DNA of 64,000 nt from Brachybacterium sp. P6-10-X1 (GTDB lineage: Bacteria; Actinomycetota; Actinomycetes; Actinomycetales; Dermabacteraceae). A program made the position numbers and the translations under genes. Under the pieces are notes generated by a model. It ran no database searches. It was given only the letters and a program-made list of their open reading frames with translations, and was not told the origin of the DNA. Numbering within the stretch: position 1 is the first letter of the stretch; every line of letters begins with the position of its first letter. Shown here piece after piece: positions 9,163 to 17,369 of this stretch. The stretch covers positions 3,224,001 to 3,288,000 of the forward strand of contig NZ_CP017297.1 in NCBI RefSeq assembly GCF_001969445.1, read 5' to 3'.

Positions 9163-10613
9163 CCCTGAAGATCACCGTGATCGGGATCGGCTACCTCGGA
9201 GCCGTCCACGCCGCCAGCATGGCCCAGCTCGGCCACGAGGTTGTCGGCCTGGACGTCGACCCCCAGCGGGTCGCCGCCCTGCAGGCCGGCCGCGCCCCCT
9301 TCCACGAGCCCGGTTTCGCGGAGCTGCTGGGGCGCGGGCTGGCCAGCGGGCGCCTGCGCTTCACCACCGACTACGACGAGCTGGCCCACGCCGACGTGCA
9401 CTTCCTGGGGCTCGGCACCCCGCAGCGCGCCGACGGCTTCGGCGCCGATCTCAGCCACCTGCGCTCCGCCGTCGCCTCCCTGGCCGCCGTGCTGCCGGCG
9501 CGCGATGGAGCCACCACCCTCGTGGTCGGCAAATCCACCGTCCCCGCCGGCACCAGCCGAGAACTCGCCGCCACGATCGAGCAGGTGCCGGGGGCACGCC
9601 TGATGTGGAACCCCGAGTTCCTCCGCGAGGGCTTCGCCGTCCAGGACACCCTGACCCCGGACCGGCTCGTCTACGGCATCCCGGACCCGGACGTCGCCGA
9701 CGAGCGGGTCGCCCTGCTCGATGCCGTCTACGCCCCGATCCTCGAGCACGGGGTGACCCGGCTGGTGATGGGGTACGAGGCCGCCGAGCTGGTGAAGGTC
9801 TCCGCCAACGCCTTCCTGGCCACCAAGATCTCCTTCATCAACGCCGTGGCGGAGATGTGCGAGGCCACCGGGGCGGACGTCACCGACGTCGCCCGGGCGC
9901 TCGGCATGGACGACCGCATCGGCAGCAAGTTCCTGCGTGCCGGGGTGGGCTACGGCGGAGGCTGCCTGCCCAAGGACCTCCGCGCCTTCCTCGCCAGCGC
10001 CGAGGAGCGCGGGGTCGGCGAGGCGTTCGGGTTCCTGCGCGAGGTCGACACCGTCAACGAGCGGCGCCGCGCCCGCGTGGTCACGCTCGCCGAGCAGACG
10101 CTGGGCGAGCTGGACGGTCGCCGCATCACGGTGCTCGGCGCGGCCTTCAAGCCCGACAGCGACGACGTGCGCGACTCCCCGGCCCTGGACGTCGCCGCCC
10201 GGCTGCTGGAAGCCGGCGCCGACGTGCGCGTCACCGACCCGGAGGCCCTGGCCGGGGCAACCCGACGCCTGGGCGAGGACCGCGTGGTCGCAGGGACCGA
10301 CGACGCCCTGACCGGGGCGGAGCTGGTGGTGCTGCTGACCGAGTGGCGCCAGTACCGCGACCTCGATCCGGCGGTCGCTGCCGAGCTCGTCGCCGCGCCC
10401 CGGATGATCGACGGCCGCAACGTCCTGGACCCGCGGCAGTGGCGCGAGGCCGGCTGGGAGATCCGCAGCCTCGGCCGGGCACCGCTGCCACGTGGCGTGT
10501 CCTCCCCGCGCGCGACGCCACGCCCGGCCGGGCATCGGCTCGTCGCCGACGCTGCACCGACGCCAGGAGGAGATTCCTCCCGGGCCGGGCGGCGGCAGCT
10601 CGTGCGCAGCTGA
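9159..10613 (+). CDS. ugd: UDP-glucose 6-dehydrogenase
   Basis: A 484-residue nucleotide-sugar dehydrogenase that would oxidise UDP-glucose to UDP-glucuronate with two NAD+. The Rossmann motif GIGYLG is at residues 8-13. Substrate Glu is in NPEFLREG, the central helix in AELVKVSANAFLATKISFIN, and the catalytic Cys in GGGCLPKDLRAF near 268. The C-terminal UDP-binding domain starts at GAAFKPDSDDVRDSPAL. The last ~40 residues are a Ser/Arg/Pro-rich extension beyond the usual end. Its ATG sits in an ATGA overlap with the dual-kinase gene. It supplies an acidic sugar donor, so the exported glycan probably contains uronic acid (inference). Confidence 0.93.
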   Translation: MTLKITVIGIGYLGAVHAASMAQLGHEVVGLDVDPQRVAALQAGRAPFHEPGFAELLGRGLASGRLRFTTDYDELAHADVHFLGLGTPQRADGFGADLSHLRSAVASLAAVLPARDGATTLVVGKSTVPAGTSRELAATIEQVPGARLMWNPEFLREGFAVQDTLTPDRLVYGIPDPDVADERVALLDAVYAPILEHGVTRLVMGYEAAELVKVSANAFLATKISFINAVAEMCEATGADVTDVARALGMDDRIGSKFLRAGVGYGGGCLPKDLRAFLASAEERGVGEAFGFLREVDTVNERRRARVVTLAEQTLGELDGRRITVLGAAFKPDSDDVRDSPALDVAARLLEAGADVRVTDPEALAGATRRLGEDRVVAGTDDALTGAELVVLLTEWRQYRDLDPAVAAELVAAPRMIDGRNVLDPRQWREAGWEIRSLGRAPLPRGVSSPRATPRPAGHRLVADAAPTPGGDSSRAGRRQLVRS

Positions 10614-10639
10614 GCGCCCGGGTGGCACCGGCACAGCCC

Positions 10640-10740
10640 GCAGGTGACACCGGTGCGGACCCCGGGGTCCCGGCGCGGGCCTGAGGGGGCATCGGTGCGG
10701 GCCTCAGGGGGCACCGGCGCGGGCCCAGGGGTCCCGGAGC
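10640..10740. repeat. degenerate ~22-bp GC-rich repeat
   Basis: Three to four diverged copies of a GGGCAYCGGYGCGGGCCYMAG-like unit fill the 3' flank of the dehydrogenase gene. No coding signal is seen in them. Confidence 0.55.
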
Positions 10741-10759
10741 AGGCCGGACGCGGAGAGTC

Positions 10760-10831
10760 GTCGGGAACTGGCGTCACCGCGTGCACGCTGCCCATATCGC
10801 CAGGACGCACGCTGTGACGCCAGTACCCGAC
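10760..10831. repeat. palindromic element, copy 1
   Basis: An inverted repeat with 25-nt arms (10760-10784 and 10807-10831; two mismatches) and a 22-nt loop containing ATATCGCCAGGA. It lies between the convergent ends of the dehydrogenase and the AbiEi-like gene, so it may also terminate transcription, but it has no T-tract. The right arm contains GCCAGTACCCGACC, also present in copy 2 at 11963. Confidence 0.8.
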
Positions 10832-10884
10832 CACCCGGGGCAGGGAGTTCGGCGGGGAGGGGAACGGCAGCAGGCGAAGGTGAC

Positions 10885-11709
10885 TCATCGTGAGGGTGCC
10901 CGTCGATGGTCGCGTCGGCGCAGCACGGCCAGCAGATGGCCCCTCGTCACCGGCCACTGGAGGAAGACCTGTTCCCAGGTCAGACGGGTCACCACGTATC
11001 CCAGCGAGCGCAGCCGCAGGTCGCGGGCCCGATCTCGATGAAACTGCGCCATCGAGTCGTGATACCGCACGCTGTCGCACTCGATGATCCAGCTGCGTCC
11101 CACCAGAAGGTCCACGCGGCCCACGCCCTCGATCAGCACCTGGGGGGTGACCGAGACGGTCAGCGACTCCAGCCACCACCGGACAGCCGTCTCGGTGCCG
11201 GATTCGGCGAGCGGGCTGACGCGTCCGAGGGGCGTGCGCAGATGCCGGGGCAGACGCGACAGGCACTCCTGGACGGCGTGCATCGTGAGATCGTGCCGAT
11301 GGAGAGCGGATTCGAACAGGATCGCCGCCTCCGGGATCGGCAGGCATCGTGCGGCATGCTCGAGGGCGAGGGACAGCTCCGCCACAGGATCGGTGTCCGG
11401 CCAGCTGCGCAGACCCGTCCCGTGAGGGACGAGCTCGGCCACCGACCCGATGACCTGCGCATCGCGCGGTCTGTAGACATGGGTCCCGGAATGCAGCGGT
11501 ATCCACAGCCCGTGGTGCGCCGCCGCGGTCAGGCAGGTGGCGCGTAGGCCGAGCTCAAGGATCGGGAGCAGGTCCGCAGGCGCCTCCGCCGTGACGTACC
11601 AGGTGCCGACACGACGGATATGCCCCTGCCGAAGCAGTCGGCGTCGATCCGCGTCGGAGATCCCGACGGACGGCAGCCCCGAACGATGGATGATTCCAGG
11701 AATCCTCAT
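10885..11709 (-). CDS. AbiEi-type antitoxin-like protein with DUF559-like nuclease end
   Basis: A 274-residue protein. The N-terminal ~70 residues (SDADRRRLLRQGHIRRVGTWYVT) form a winged-helix segment like the AbiEi/type IV antitoxin domain. The C-terminus looks like a Vsr/DUF559 PD-(D/E)xK fold: SGTETAVRWWLE near 168, RVDLLVG near 198 and IIECDS near 208, then a helix with DRARDLRLRSLGY. No partner AbiEii-like toxin lies beside it, so a toxin-antitoxin role is not supported; such stand-alone proteins are common in Actinobacteria and of unknown function. It is bracketed by the two palindromic elements. Confidence 0.65.
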   Translation of the reverse strand: MRIPGIIHRSGLPSVGISDADRRRLLRQGHIRRVGTWYVTAEAPADLLPILELGLRATCLTAAAHHGLWIPLHSGTHVYRPRDAQVIGSVAELVPHGTGLRSWPDTDPVAELSLALEHAARCLPIPEAAILFESALHRHDLTMHAVQECLSRLPRHLRTPLGRVSPLAESGTETAVRWWLESLTVSVTPQVLIEGVGRVDLLVGRSWIIECDSVRYHDSMAQFHRDRARDLRLRSLGYVVTRLTWEQVFLQWPVTRGHLLAVLRRRDHRRAPSR

Positions 11710-11799
11710 CGGGGCAGTCCATCGAACAGGATGCCGGCGCGGGCCAGGACGGCACCAGATGTGGAGGGCTGCACGGTGGGGAGGATGGGTTCAACGGCG

Positions 11800-11955
11800 G
11801 GGCGGGGCCGCTGGTGGGGTGGGGCCGCTGGTGGGGTGGGGCAGAGGCGGGCCCGGAGTGGGGCAGATCCTGGGGGCAGGTCCCCGGGGCAGGTCCCGGG
11901 GGCAGGTCTCCGGGGCAGGTCCCGGGGCACGTCCGTGGGGGCAGGCCGCTGGGGC
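11800..11955. repeat. G-rich simple-sequence stretch
   Basis: A tandem pair of GGGGCCGCTGGTGGGGT (around 11810-11845) is followed by repeats of GGGGCAGGTCCCGG (around 11874-11930). Runs of four or more G on the + strand could form G-quadruplexes. No credible gene is present, although long open frames arise from composition. Confidence 0.65.
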
Positions 11956-11962
11956 GGGGCAT

Positions 11963-12036
11963 GGTCGAGTACTGGCTACATAGCGGATGCCTTGGCGATA
12001 TAGCCAGGAAGCCCGCCATGGCGCCAGTACCCGACC
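11963..12036. repeat. palindromic element, copy 2
   Basis: An inverted repeat with 24-nt arms (11963-11986 and 12013-12036; four mismatches) and a smaller internal hairpin CTTGGC/GCCAGG around GATATA. The right arm GCGCCAGTACCCGACC and the loop core ATATAGCCAGGA match copy 1 at 10760-10831. It lies upstream of the AbiEi-like gene and downstream of the YhgE/Pip gene. Confidence 0.75.
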
Positions 12037-12101
12037 GCGAGCAGGGCGGCCAGAGGTCAGGCCCTCTCGGGCTCGGGATCGTCGAGGCAATTGGTGCCCT
12101 G

Positions 12102-12209
12102 TGTACCCGCTGTGCCCTGTGTGCCTTCTGTACCCGCTGTGCCCTGTGTGCCTTCTGTACCCGCTGTGCCCTGTGTGCCTTCTGTACCCGCTGTGCCCTC
12201 GGTGCCCTC
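12102..12209. repeat. 27-bp tandem repeat (four copies)
   Basis: Units start at 12102, 12129, 12156 and 12183; the first three are identical and the fourth diverges at its end. The unit begins TGTACCCGCTGTGCCCTGTG. It lies just downstream of the YhgE/Pip stop. One minus-strand frame would read Gly-Thr-X triplets, but it has no credible start and follows the stop of the real gene, so the repeat is taken as non-coding. Confidence 0.9.
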
Positions 12210-12286
12210 TGAGCCCTCGGCGCCGCCGGTGTTGAGGTGCGTATCCCTGCCCGAGGCTCCACCACCCCCTGCCCCGCGGGGCCCGC

Positions 12287-15200
12287 CTATCTCGTCGGCC
12301 CATCGCCGGGGCCCTCCGCCCGCAGCGCCCCCCGCCGCTGCACCACCGCTCCGATCAGCCCCAGCGCGACGCCGAGCACCAGCCAGCCGCCGAGCCACAG
12401 CAGGTCGCCCCGCGGATCGATCCAGCCCCCGCCGATCGCGCCGCGGAAGGCGTCCACGGCATGGGTCATCGGCAGGAAGGGATGGATGGCCTGGAAGAAC
12501 GGCGGCAGGGTAGCCACCGGATAGGTGCCGCCCGCCCCGGAGATCTGCAGGGCGATCAGCACCAGCGCCACGAACTTCCCCACCGGTCCGAACAGAGCCC
12601 CGAACCCGTGGTTCAGCGCCACGAACACCAAGGACGTGACGGCGGACAGGGCGAACATCAGCGGGAGGTCCTGGACGGTGATGCCCACGGCCCAGTGGAG
12701 GGCCGCGACCGCGATCGCGGACTGCACCAGGCCCAGCAGGAAGGCCGGGACCAGACCGCCGGCCAGCAGCCGCACCGGGCCCGCCCCGCGGGCGGCGGCC
12801 TGCTCGGAGAACGGCGGCATCATCAGGAAGATCGCCATGCCGCCCACCCACAGGCTGATCGCGAGGAACAGCGGCGCCAGACCCTCGCCGAAGCGCCCCA
12901 CGCCGTGCTCGCGCTGCAGATCCATCTGCACCGCGTCGGAGGCGGTCTGCGAGAGGTGCTCGTTCTCGGCGTCGGTGTAGGAGGGGACCTGCTCCTCGGC
13001 GTCCTCGAGGCCGTCGCGCAGCTCCGCGGAGCCGTCGGCCAGTTGGCCCGCGCCCTCGTCGAGGTCCTGCGCGCCGTCGTCGAGCTCGCGGGCGCCCTCG
13101 TCGAGCTGCCGGGTGCCGTCGACGGCTTCGTCCGTGCCCGTCTCGAGCTGTCCCGCGCCGTCGGCGAGCCGTCCGGCCCCCGACCGGGCATCGGCCGTGC
13201 CGTCCACGAGCTGGTCGGCTCCCGTGCCGAGCTGCTCGGTCCCGGCGGCGAGCTCCTCGGCGCCGCTGCGGGCGGTGCCGACGCCGTCGGTGTACTGGTC
13301 CACGCCGGAGGCCAGGTCGGAGGCGCCGCTGCTCGCGGACCCGGTGGCGGCCGCGAGCTGCTCCGCCCCGGTGGAGAGGTCCTGGGCGCCGGAGTTCAGC
13401 CGATGGATGTCCGTGGCGCCCTGCTCGAGGGAGGAGTAGGCCTCGGGCAGCGCCTCCGCTGCGGTGCGGGCCTGATCGGCCAGCTCCGCGGCCAGCTCGG
13501 CGGCCGAGGCGTCCTGCGAGGCTCCGGGCGCGGCCGCCACGGCATCCTCCCGCACGGCGGCGAGGTCCGAGTCCAGGCTCGAGGCGTCCTCGGCGAGGGA
13601 GCCGGTGGTCCCGGCCACCTGGGACGTGCCGTCGGCGAGCGTCGAGGTCGTGGTCGAGAGGTCCTCGAGGTAGGTGCCGATGTCCCCGGCCGACGACGAG
13701 ATCCGGTCCGCGGTGCCCGAGACGTCGGTGGACATGTCCGCGGCCTCCCCGGCGGCGGTGTCGGCCGTGGTCGCGTCGGACTCGGCGGCATCGGCGTCGT
13801 CCCGCGTGGCCTGCGAGCTCCCGGAGAGCTGCGTGAGCTCCTCGCACAGGGCCGGATCGGCCCCGCCCGCGGCATCGTCCTCGCCACCTCCGTCGCCGGC
13901 GTCCCCGCCGTTCCCGCCGCCGTCGGCGCAGTACCGGGACGCGAGGTCGTCGACCGTGGAGGTGTACTCCCGGACGCCGTCGGCGGACGTCGCGGCGCTG
14001 TCCGCGGCGGTCCTGGTGGCGTCCTGCGTGCCCTGCACCGCCCCGTCGAGCTCGTCGACGTCGGCGGAGATGCTCCCGGCGTCCTCCTGGAGGGTCCCGG
14101 CGTCCTCGGCACGCTGCGCGGTGTCGTCGGCGAGCTGCTGCGCGGCGTCGTCGACCCCGGTCGCGGTCTCGTCCAGCCGGTCGGCCGCCGCGGTAAGGGT
14201 GCCGGCGTCGGTCGCGGGCTGCTCGAGCCGGTCGGCGGCCGCGGTGGCGGCGCCCTCGAGCTCGTCGATCGCGGTGGTCAGGTCGTCGCTGGTGTTCTGG
14301 ACGCTCTCGGAGTTCACGCCGAGCTCGTCCAGGCGCTGCTGGGCGGCGGCGACGGTCTCGTCGAGCTGCTCGGTCCCGCCGGCGACCTGGCTCGCCCCGG
14401 TCGAGAGGTCCGAGGCGCCCGAGGCGATCTCGCCGGTGCCCGCGGCGAGCTCGGAGGCACCGGCCTGCAGGGGTCGGCCCTTCTCGTCGAGCGTGACCAG
14501 CCCCGCGCTGAGCTGCTCTGCGCCGGTGTCGAGCTGAGCGGCGCCGTCGCGGAGCTCCACCGCGCCGGCGGCGAGCTGGTCCAGTCCCACCACCAGGTCG
14601 AGGCTGCCCTGGTGCAGCTGCGAGGCGCCCGCCGAGAGCTGCTCGGAACCGTCGACCAGCTGGGCGGTGCCGTCGGTGAGCTCCCCGGTGCCGTCGACCA
14701 GGTCACCGGTGCCGTCGGCGAGCTCGGCGGAGCCGTCCGCCAGCTCGGTTGAGCCGTCGACCGCGTCGGCGATGCCGTCGTGGATCGTGGTGAAGCCGAC
14801 GTAGACGTTGCTGAGATAGTCCTCGAGCACGCTCGCCCGCAGGGTGTCGGTCAGCGCCGTGCCCACCGACTTGGTGAAGTTGCCGCCCACGTAGTTGACC
14901 GAGTCGTTGGTGGTGACTGTCAGCAGCGCGGGCGCGGCGTCCTCGGCGTCGCCGCCGAGCGAGGCCACGTTCGCGGAGAAGTCCGAGGGGATCTCCACGG
15001 TCGCCCCGTAGGTGCCGTCCTCGAGTCCCTGCCGGGCCTCGGCGGGGGAGACCTCGACGAAGTCGTAGACGGTCTCCTTGTCCATGTCCACCAGAGTGTC
15101 GGTGAACTCGGCGCCCACGTCGATGTGGCTCTCGTCGCTGCTGTCGGTCCCTCCGGGCGTCGTCACGGTGGCGCCTTCGTCCTCGTCGACCACGGCGGCC

Positions 15201-15478
15201 GTGACCCGGTCGAGGTTGTTGCTGGGGTCCAGGAAGGACCACGTCATGTTGCCGGAGTAGATCAGCGGCACCAGGGCGAGGCCCACGACGAACAGTGCCG
15301 CGATCGGCTTCTTCCACTCGCCCGGCAGCAGGGCGATGGCCCCGGAGCCGGCCGCGCGCAGGCCACGGCCGACGGCGGCGAGGCCGTCGCCGAGACGGCG
15401 CGCGCCGGCGCCGAGCCCGGACCGGACGGCGCGGAGCACGGAGGAGAAGATGGTCAGGAGTGCGCGGAGGATTTCCAT
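12287..15478 (-). CDS. YhgE/Pip family membrane protein
   Basis: A ~1063-residue protein of the YhgE/Pip (phage infection protein) group, related to ABC-2 permeases. One membrane helix lies near residues 58-76, then a long outside region of repeated DG(T/S)xxL(A/V)DG heptad-like units and coiled coil, then about five helices after residue ~860 (for example VALNHGFGALFGPVGKFVAL). An acidic, Gly-rich insert with two Cys is found near 520-550. Length is above the 700-900 usual for the family. ATG at 15478 is preferred to the GTG at 15481 because GAGG at 15484-15487 is better spaced. Function in relatives is membrane export or ESX-like secretion; substrate unknown. A palindromic operator precedes it. 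Confidence 0.88.
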   Translation of the reverse strand: MEILRALLTIFSSVLRAVRSGLGAGARRLGDGLAAVGRGLRAAGSGAIALLPGEWKKPIAALFVVGLALVPLIYSGNMTWSFLDPSNNLDRVTAAVVDEDEGATVTTPGGTDSSDESHIDVGAEFTDTLVDMDKETVYDFVEVSPAEARQGLEDGTYGATVEIPSDFSANVASLGGDAEDAAPALLTVTTNDSVNYVGGNFTKSVGTALTDTLRASVLEDYLSNVYVGFTTIHDGIADAVDGSTELADGSAELADGTGDLVDGTGELTDGTAQLVDGSEQLSAGASQLHQGSLDLVVGLDQLAAGAVELRDGAAQLDTGAEQLSAGLVTLDEKGRPLQAGASELAAGTGEIASGASDLSTGASQVAGGTEQLDETVAAAQQRLDELGVNSESVQNTSDDLTTAIDELEGAATAAADRLEQPATDAGTLTAAADRLDETATGVDDAAQQLADDTAQRAEDAGTLQEDAGSISADVDELDGAVQGTQDATRTAADSAATSADGVREYTSTVDDLASRYCADGGGNGGDAGDGGGEDDAAGGADPALCEELTQLSGSSQATRDDADAAESDATTADTAAGEAADMSTDVSGTADRISSSAGDIGTYLEDLSTTTSTLADGTSQVAGTTGSLAEDASSLDSDLAAVREDAVAAAPGASQDASAAELAAELADQARTAAEALPEAYSSLEQGATDIHRLNSGAQDLSTGAEQLAAATGSASSGASDLASGVDQYTDGVGTARSGAEELAAGTEQLGTGADQLVDGTADARSGAGRLADGAGQLETGTDEAVDGTRQLDEGARELDDGAQDLDEGAGQLADGSAELRDGLEDAEEQVPSYTDAENEHLSQTASDAVQMDLQREHGVGRFGEGLAPLFLAISLWVGGMAIFLMMPPFSEQAAARGAGPVRLLAGGLVPAFLLGLVQSAIAVAALHWAVGITVQDLPLMFALSAVTSLVFVALNHGFGALFGPVGKFVALVLIALQISGAGGTYPVATLPPFFQAIHPFLPMTHAVDAFRGAIGGGWIDPRGDLLWLGGWLVLGVALGLIGAVVQRRGALRAEGPGDGPTR

Positions 15479-15490
15479 CACGCCTCACAC

Positions 15491-15527
15491 GATACACTCA
15501 TGTATCGAGTTGTGTTACTCATGAGTA
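15491..15527 (-). promoter_or_regulatory. paired palindromes, likely operator of the YhgE/Pip gene
   Basis: GATACACTCATGTATC (15491-15506) has 6-nt inverted arms, and TACTCATGAGTA (15516-15527) is a perfect 12-nt palindrome; both share ACTCATG. They lie 13-49 bp upstream of the start in an A/T-rich patch where the promoter should be. A TetR-family repressor would fit; none is encoded adjacent. Confidence 0.65.
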
Positions 15528-15761
15528 GCAAGTGTGGCGCGAGGAACGGCGCGGCGGTCAGCCGGGATGCCGGGGTTGCGGCGACCGGAGTGCCGTGCGC
15601 GACGTTCCGGGGAGGAGCTCGGCGCGACGCGCCGGTCGGTTCCACCGATGCGTGTCGTTTCCGGGTCGGATCGGTGGACCCGGCACGCTCGGGCTGCGTG
15701 TCGTGATGGTTCGTCGGGCCCCGACGCTCCGGGCGGGTCCGCCGGGGGTGGTCGAACTGCC

Positions 15762-16712
15762 TCAGGTGGGCAGGTCCACCACCCAGGGCTCCGACGCCGG
15801 GGACCCCGGGGAAAGGGACGCGGGCTCCCAGCGCTCCAGCACGTCCGCGGCGGTGCGGCAGTCGGGCAGCCCCAGCGAGTCCCCGATGCGCCCGACGATC
15901 TCCGCGACGGACTCGCCGCGCTCGCGCCGTTCGCGCAGCGTGACCGCGCCGTCCCGCTTGGCCAGCCGTGCCCCGGCGGTGTTCACCGCGAGGGGGACAT
16001 GGGCGTAGCCGGGTTCGGGCAGTCCCAGCAGGTGCGCCAGGTGCGCTTGACGGGGTGCGGAGCTGAGCAGGTCGTCGGCCCGGGTCACCTGGTCCACCCC
16101 GGCGGCGGCATCGTCGACGACGACCGCGAGGTTGTAGGCCACCACCCCGTCGCCCCGGCGCAGCACCAGATCGTCGACCGCGCCCGTGACCGTGCCGGCC
16201 CACAGGTCCTCGACGGTCCACTCGGGGACTTCGGCGCGCAGGCGCAGAGCCGGTTCCCGCTGCAGCTGGCGCATCCGCGCGCGGCCGGCTGTGCGCTGGG
16301 TGGAGGTGAGATCGCGGCAGGTGCCGGGGTAGGCGCCCGGCGGGGCGTGCGGAGCGCTCGGCGCGTCCTGGATCTCGCGGCGGGTGCAGTAGCACTCGAA
16401 CACCAGGCCTCGATCGACCAGTCTGTCGATGGCCGCGTCATGGGCAACGCCGCGATCGGACTGCCGCACCACCTCGCCGTCCCAGTCCAGACCGAGGGCG
16501 GCGAGATCCGCCAGCTGCCGTTGCTCGGAGCCCTCCTGCACACGATCGAGGTCCTCGACGCGCAGGTGGAAGGAACGTCCGGTGCGGCGTGCCAGCGCCC
16601 AGGCCAGGATCGCGGTGCGCAGGTTTCCCAGGTGCAGGTCACCGCTGGGAGAAGGAGCGTAGCGTCCGGCGCCGGCACTCGGGGAAGGGGGCGAGAGGGA
16701 CCGGGTGTCCAT
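15762..16712 (-). CDS. gluQ: glutamyl-Q tRNA(Asp) synthetase
   Basis: A 316-residue protein lacking the anticodon-binding domain of GluRS, the usual length for GluQ-RS, which attaches glutamate to queuosine in tRNA-Asp. The N-terminus RYAPSPSGDLHLGNLRT holds the HIGH-like HLGN at residues 27-30. A zinc site is suggested by CYCTRREIQ near 105 and YPGTCR near 127. LAKRDGA near 248 is the KMSKS-like loop. The ATG at 16712 is 8 nt from a TAGACT -10 box. Members also occur in bacteria without queuosine, so activity on queuosine is assumed from the family. Confidence 0.9.
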   Translation of the reverse strand: MDTRSLSPPSPSAGAGRYAPSPSGDLHLGNLRTAILAWALARRTGRSFHLRVEDLDRVQEGSEQRQLADLAALGLDWDGEVVRQSDRGVAHDAAIDRLVDRGLVFECYCTRREIQDAPSAPHAPPGAYPGTCRDLTSTQRTAGRARMRQLQREPALRLRAEVPEWTVEDLWAGTVTGAVDDLVLRRGDGVVAYNLAVVVDDAAAGVDQVTRADDLLSSAPRQAHLAHLLGLPEPGYAHVPLAVNTAGARLAKRDGAVTLRERRERGESVAEIVGRIGDSLGLPDCRTAADVLERWEPASLSPGSPASEPWVVDLPT

Positions 16713-16720
16713 GGCGCCCG

Positions 16721-16726
16721 AGTCTA
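16721..16726 (-). promoter_or_regulatory. -10 hexamer of gluQ
   Basis: TAGACT on the minus strand, 8 nt before the ATG; a near-leaderless transcript is predicted. Confidence 0.5.
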
Positions 16727-17290
16727 GGTGGTGCTCCGCCGCGACAGCGGTGCGTCGGGCGGGCGGATCAGCAGCACGTCGCGCGGCCGATCGCCGGGGA
16801 CGGGCCGGTCCGGCGGGGCGGGGGAGAAGCCCAGCCGAGCGGCGAGGGCGCGGGAGGGAAGGTTCTCGGCAGCCGTCACGGCGAGCACTTCGTGATGGCG
16901 GGCTCCGAGCGCGGGGCGGGCGAGCACGGCGCTCATCGCTTCGGTGGCGAGGCCGTGACCTGTCGCCGCAGGGTCCAGGCGCCAGTACGCGCTGAGGGCC
17001 TGCTCGCCCGTGAGCGGGGTGAGTCCGACGACGCCCAGCAGGGGCCGGCGTCCGTCTCCCGTCGCTCGGGGGCGCACCGTGAGGTACCCGGTCCCGTGAC
17101 GGCGCCAGCTGTCGATCCACTGTCCGAGCACCCAGCGCATCTGCGCGAGCTCGGTGAGCGGCTCGGTGAGGTCCTCGGCGAAGGCGCGGGGGTCCGCATG
17201 CAGGTCGAACAGCTCCGCGAGGTCGGCCGAGGAGACGGGCGCCAGCCGGAGCCGGGGCGTGATCACGGGCGAGAGCGCAGACAGAGACAC
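16724..17290 (-). CDS. GNAT family N-acetyltransferase
   Basis: A 188-residue acetyltransferase of the RimJ/RimL type. ITPRLRLAPVSSADLAEL opens the fold, YLTVRPRATGDGRRPLLGVVGL forms the central strands, and the acetyl-CoA pyrophosphate loop is ATGHGLATEAM near residue 120. NLPSRALAARLGF near 150 is the last conserved helix. A GTG at 17290 is chosen because it begins just before the conserved region; the longer open frame would overlap the next gene. It ends 12 bases before the gluQ start on the same strand. The acceptor substrate is not predictable. Confidence 0.75.
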   Translation of the reverse strand: MSLSALSPVITPRLRLAPVSSADLAELFDLHADPRAFAEDLTEPLTELAQMRWVLGQWIDSWRRHGTGYLTVRPRATGDGRRPLLGVVGLTPLTGEQALSAYWRLDPAATGHGLATEAMSAVLARPALGARHHEVLAVTAAENLPSRALAARLGFSPAPPDRPVPGDRPRDVLLIRPPDAPLSRRSTT

Positions 17291-17369
17291 GGCGCGGCGA
17301 TCACCGTCGGAGGACGGGATCGCCGCGCCGTGCACGGGATGCTGCGGGCTCAGAGCGCCGGGACGGAGC

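Noticed and set aside
10885..12036. Insertion sequence or transposon bounded by the palindromic elements
   Set aside because: No transposase, no terminal inverted repeats across the whole unit, no target duplication visible; each element is itself palindromic.
12102..12209. CRISPR-like array
   Set aside because: Units are directly head to tail with no spacers, and no cas genes are present.
11555..12303. Possible genes in the repeat-rich gap
   Set aside because: Candidate products are Pro/Gly/Arg repeats generated by simple-sequence DNA; no RBS or promoter fits.
12057..13847. 596-codon minus-strand frame that contains the Gly-Thr-X repeat
   Set aside because: Overlaps the YhgE/Pip gene in another frame with Arg/Gly-rich nonsense; the repeat keeps all frames open, so it does not prove coding.
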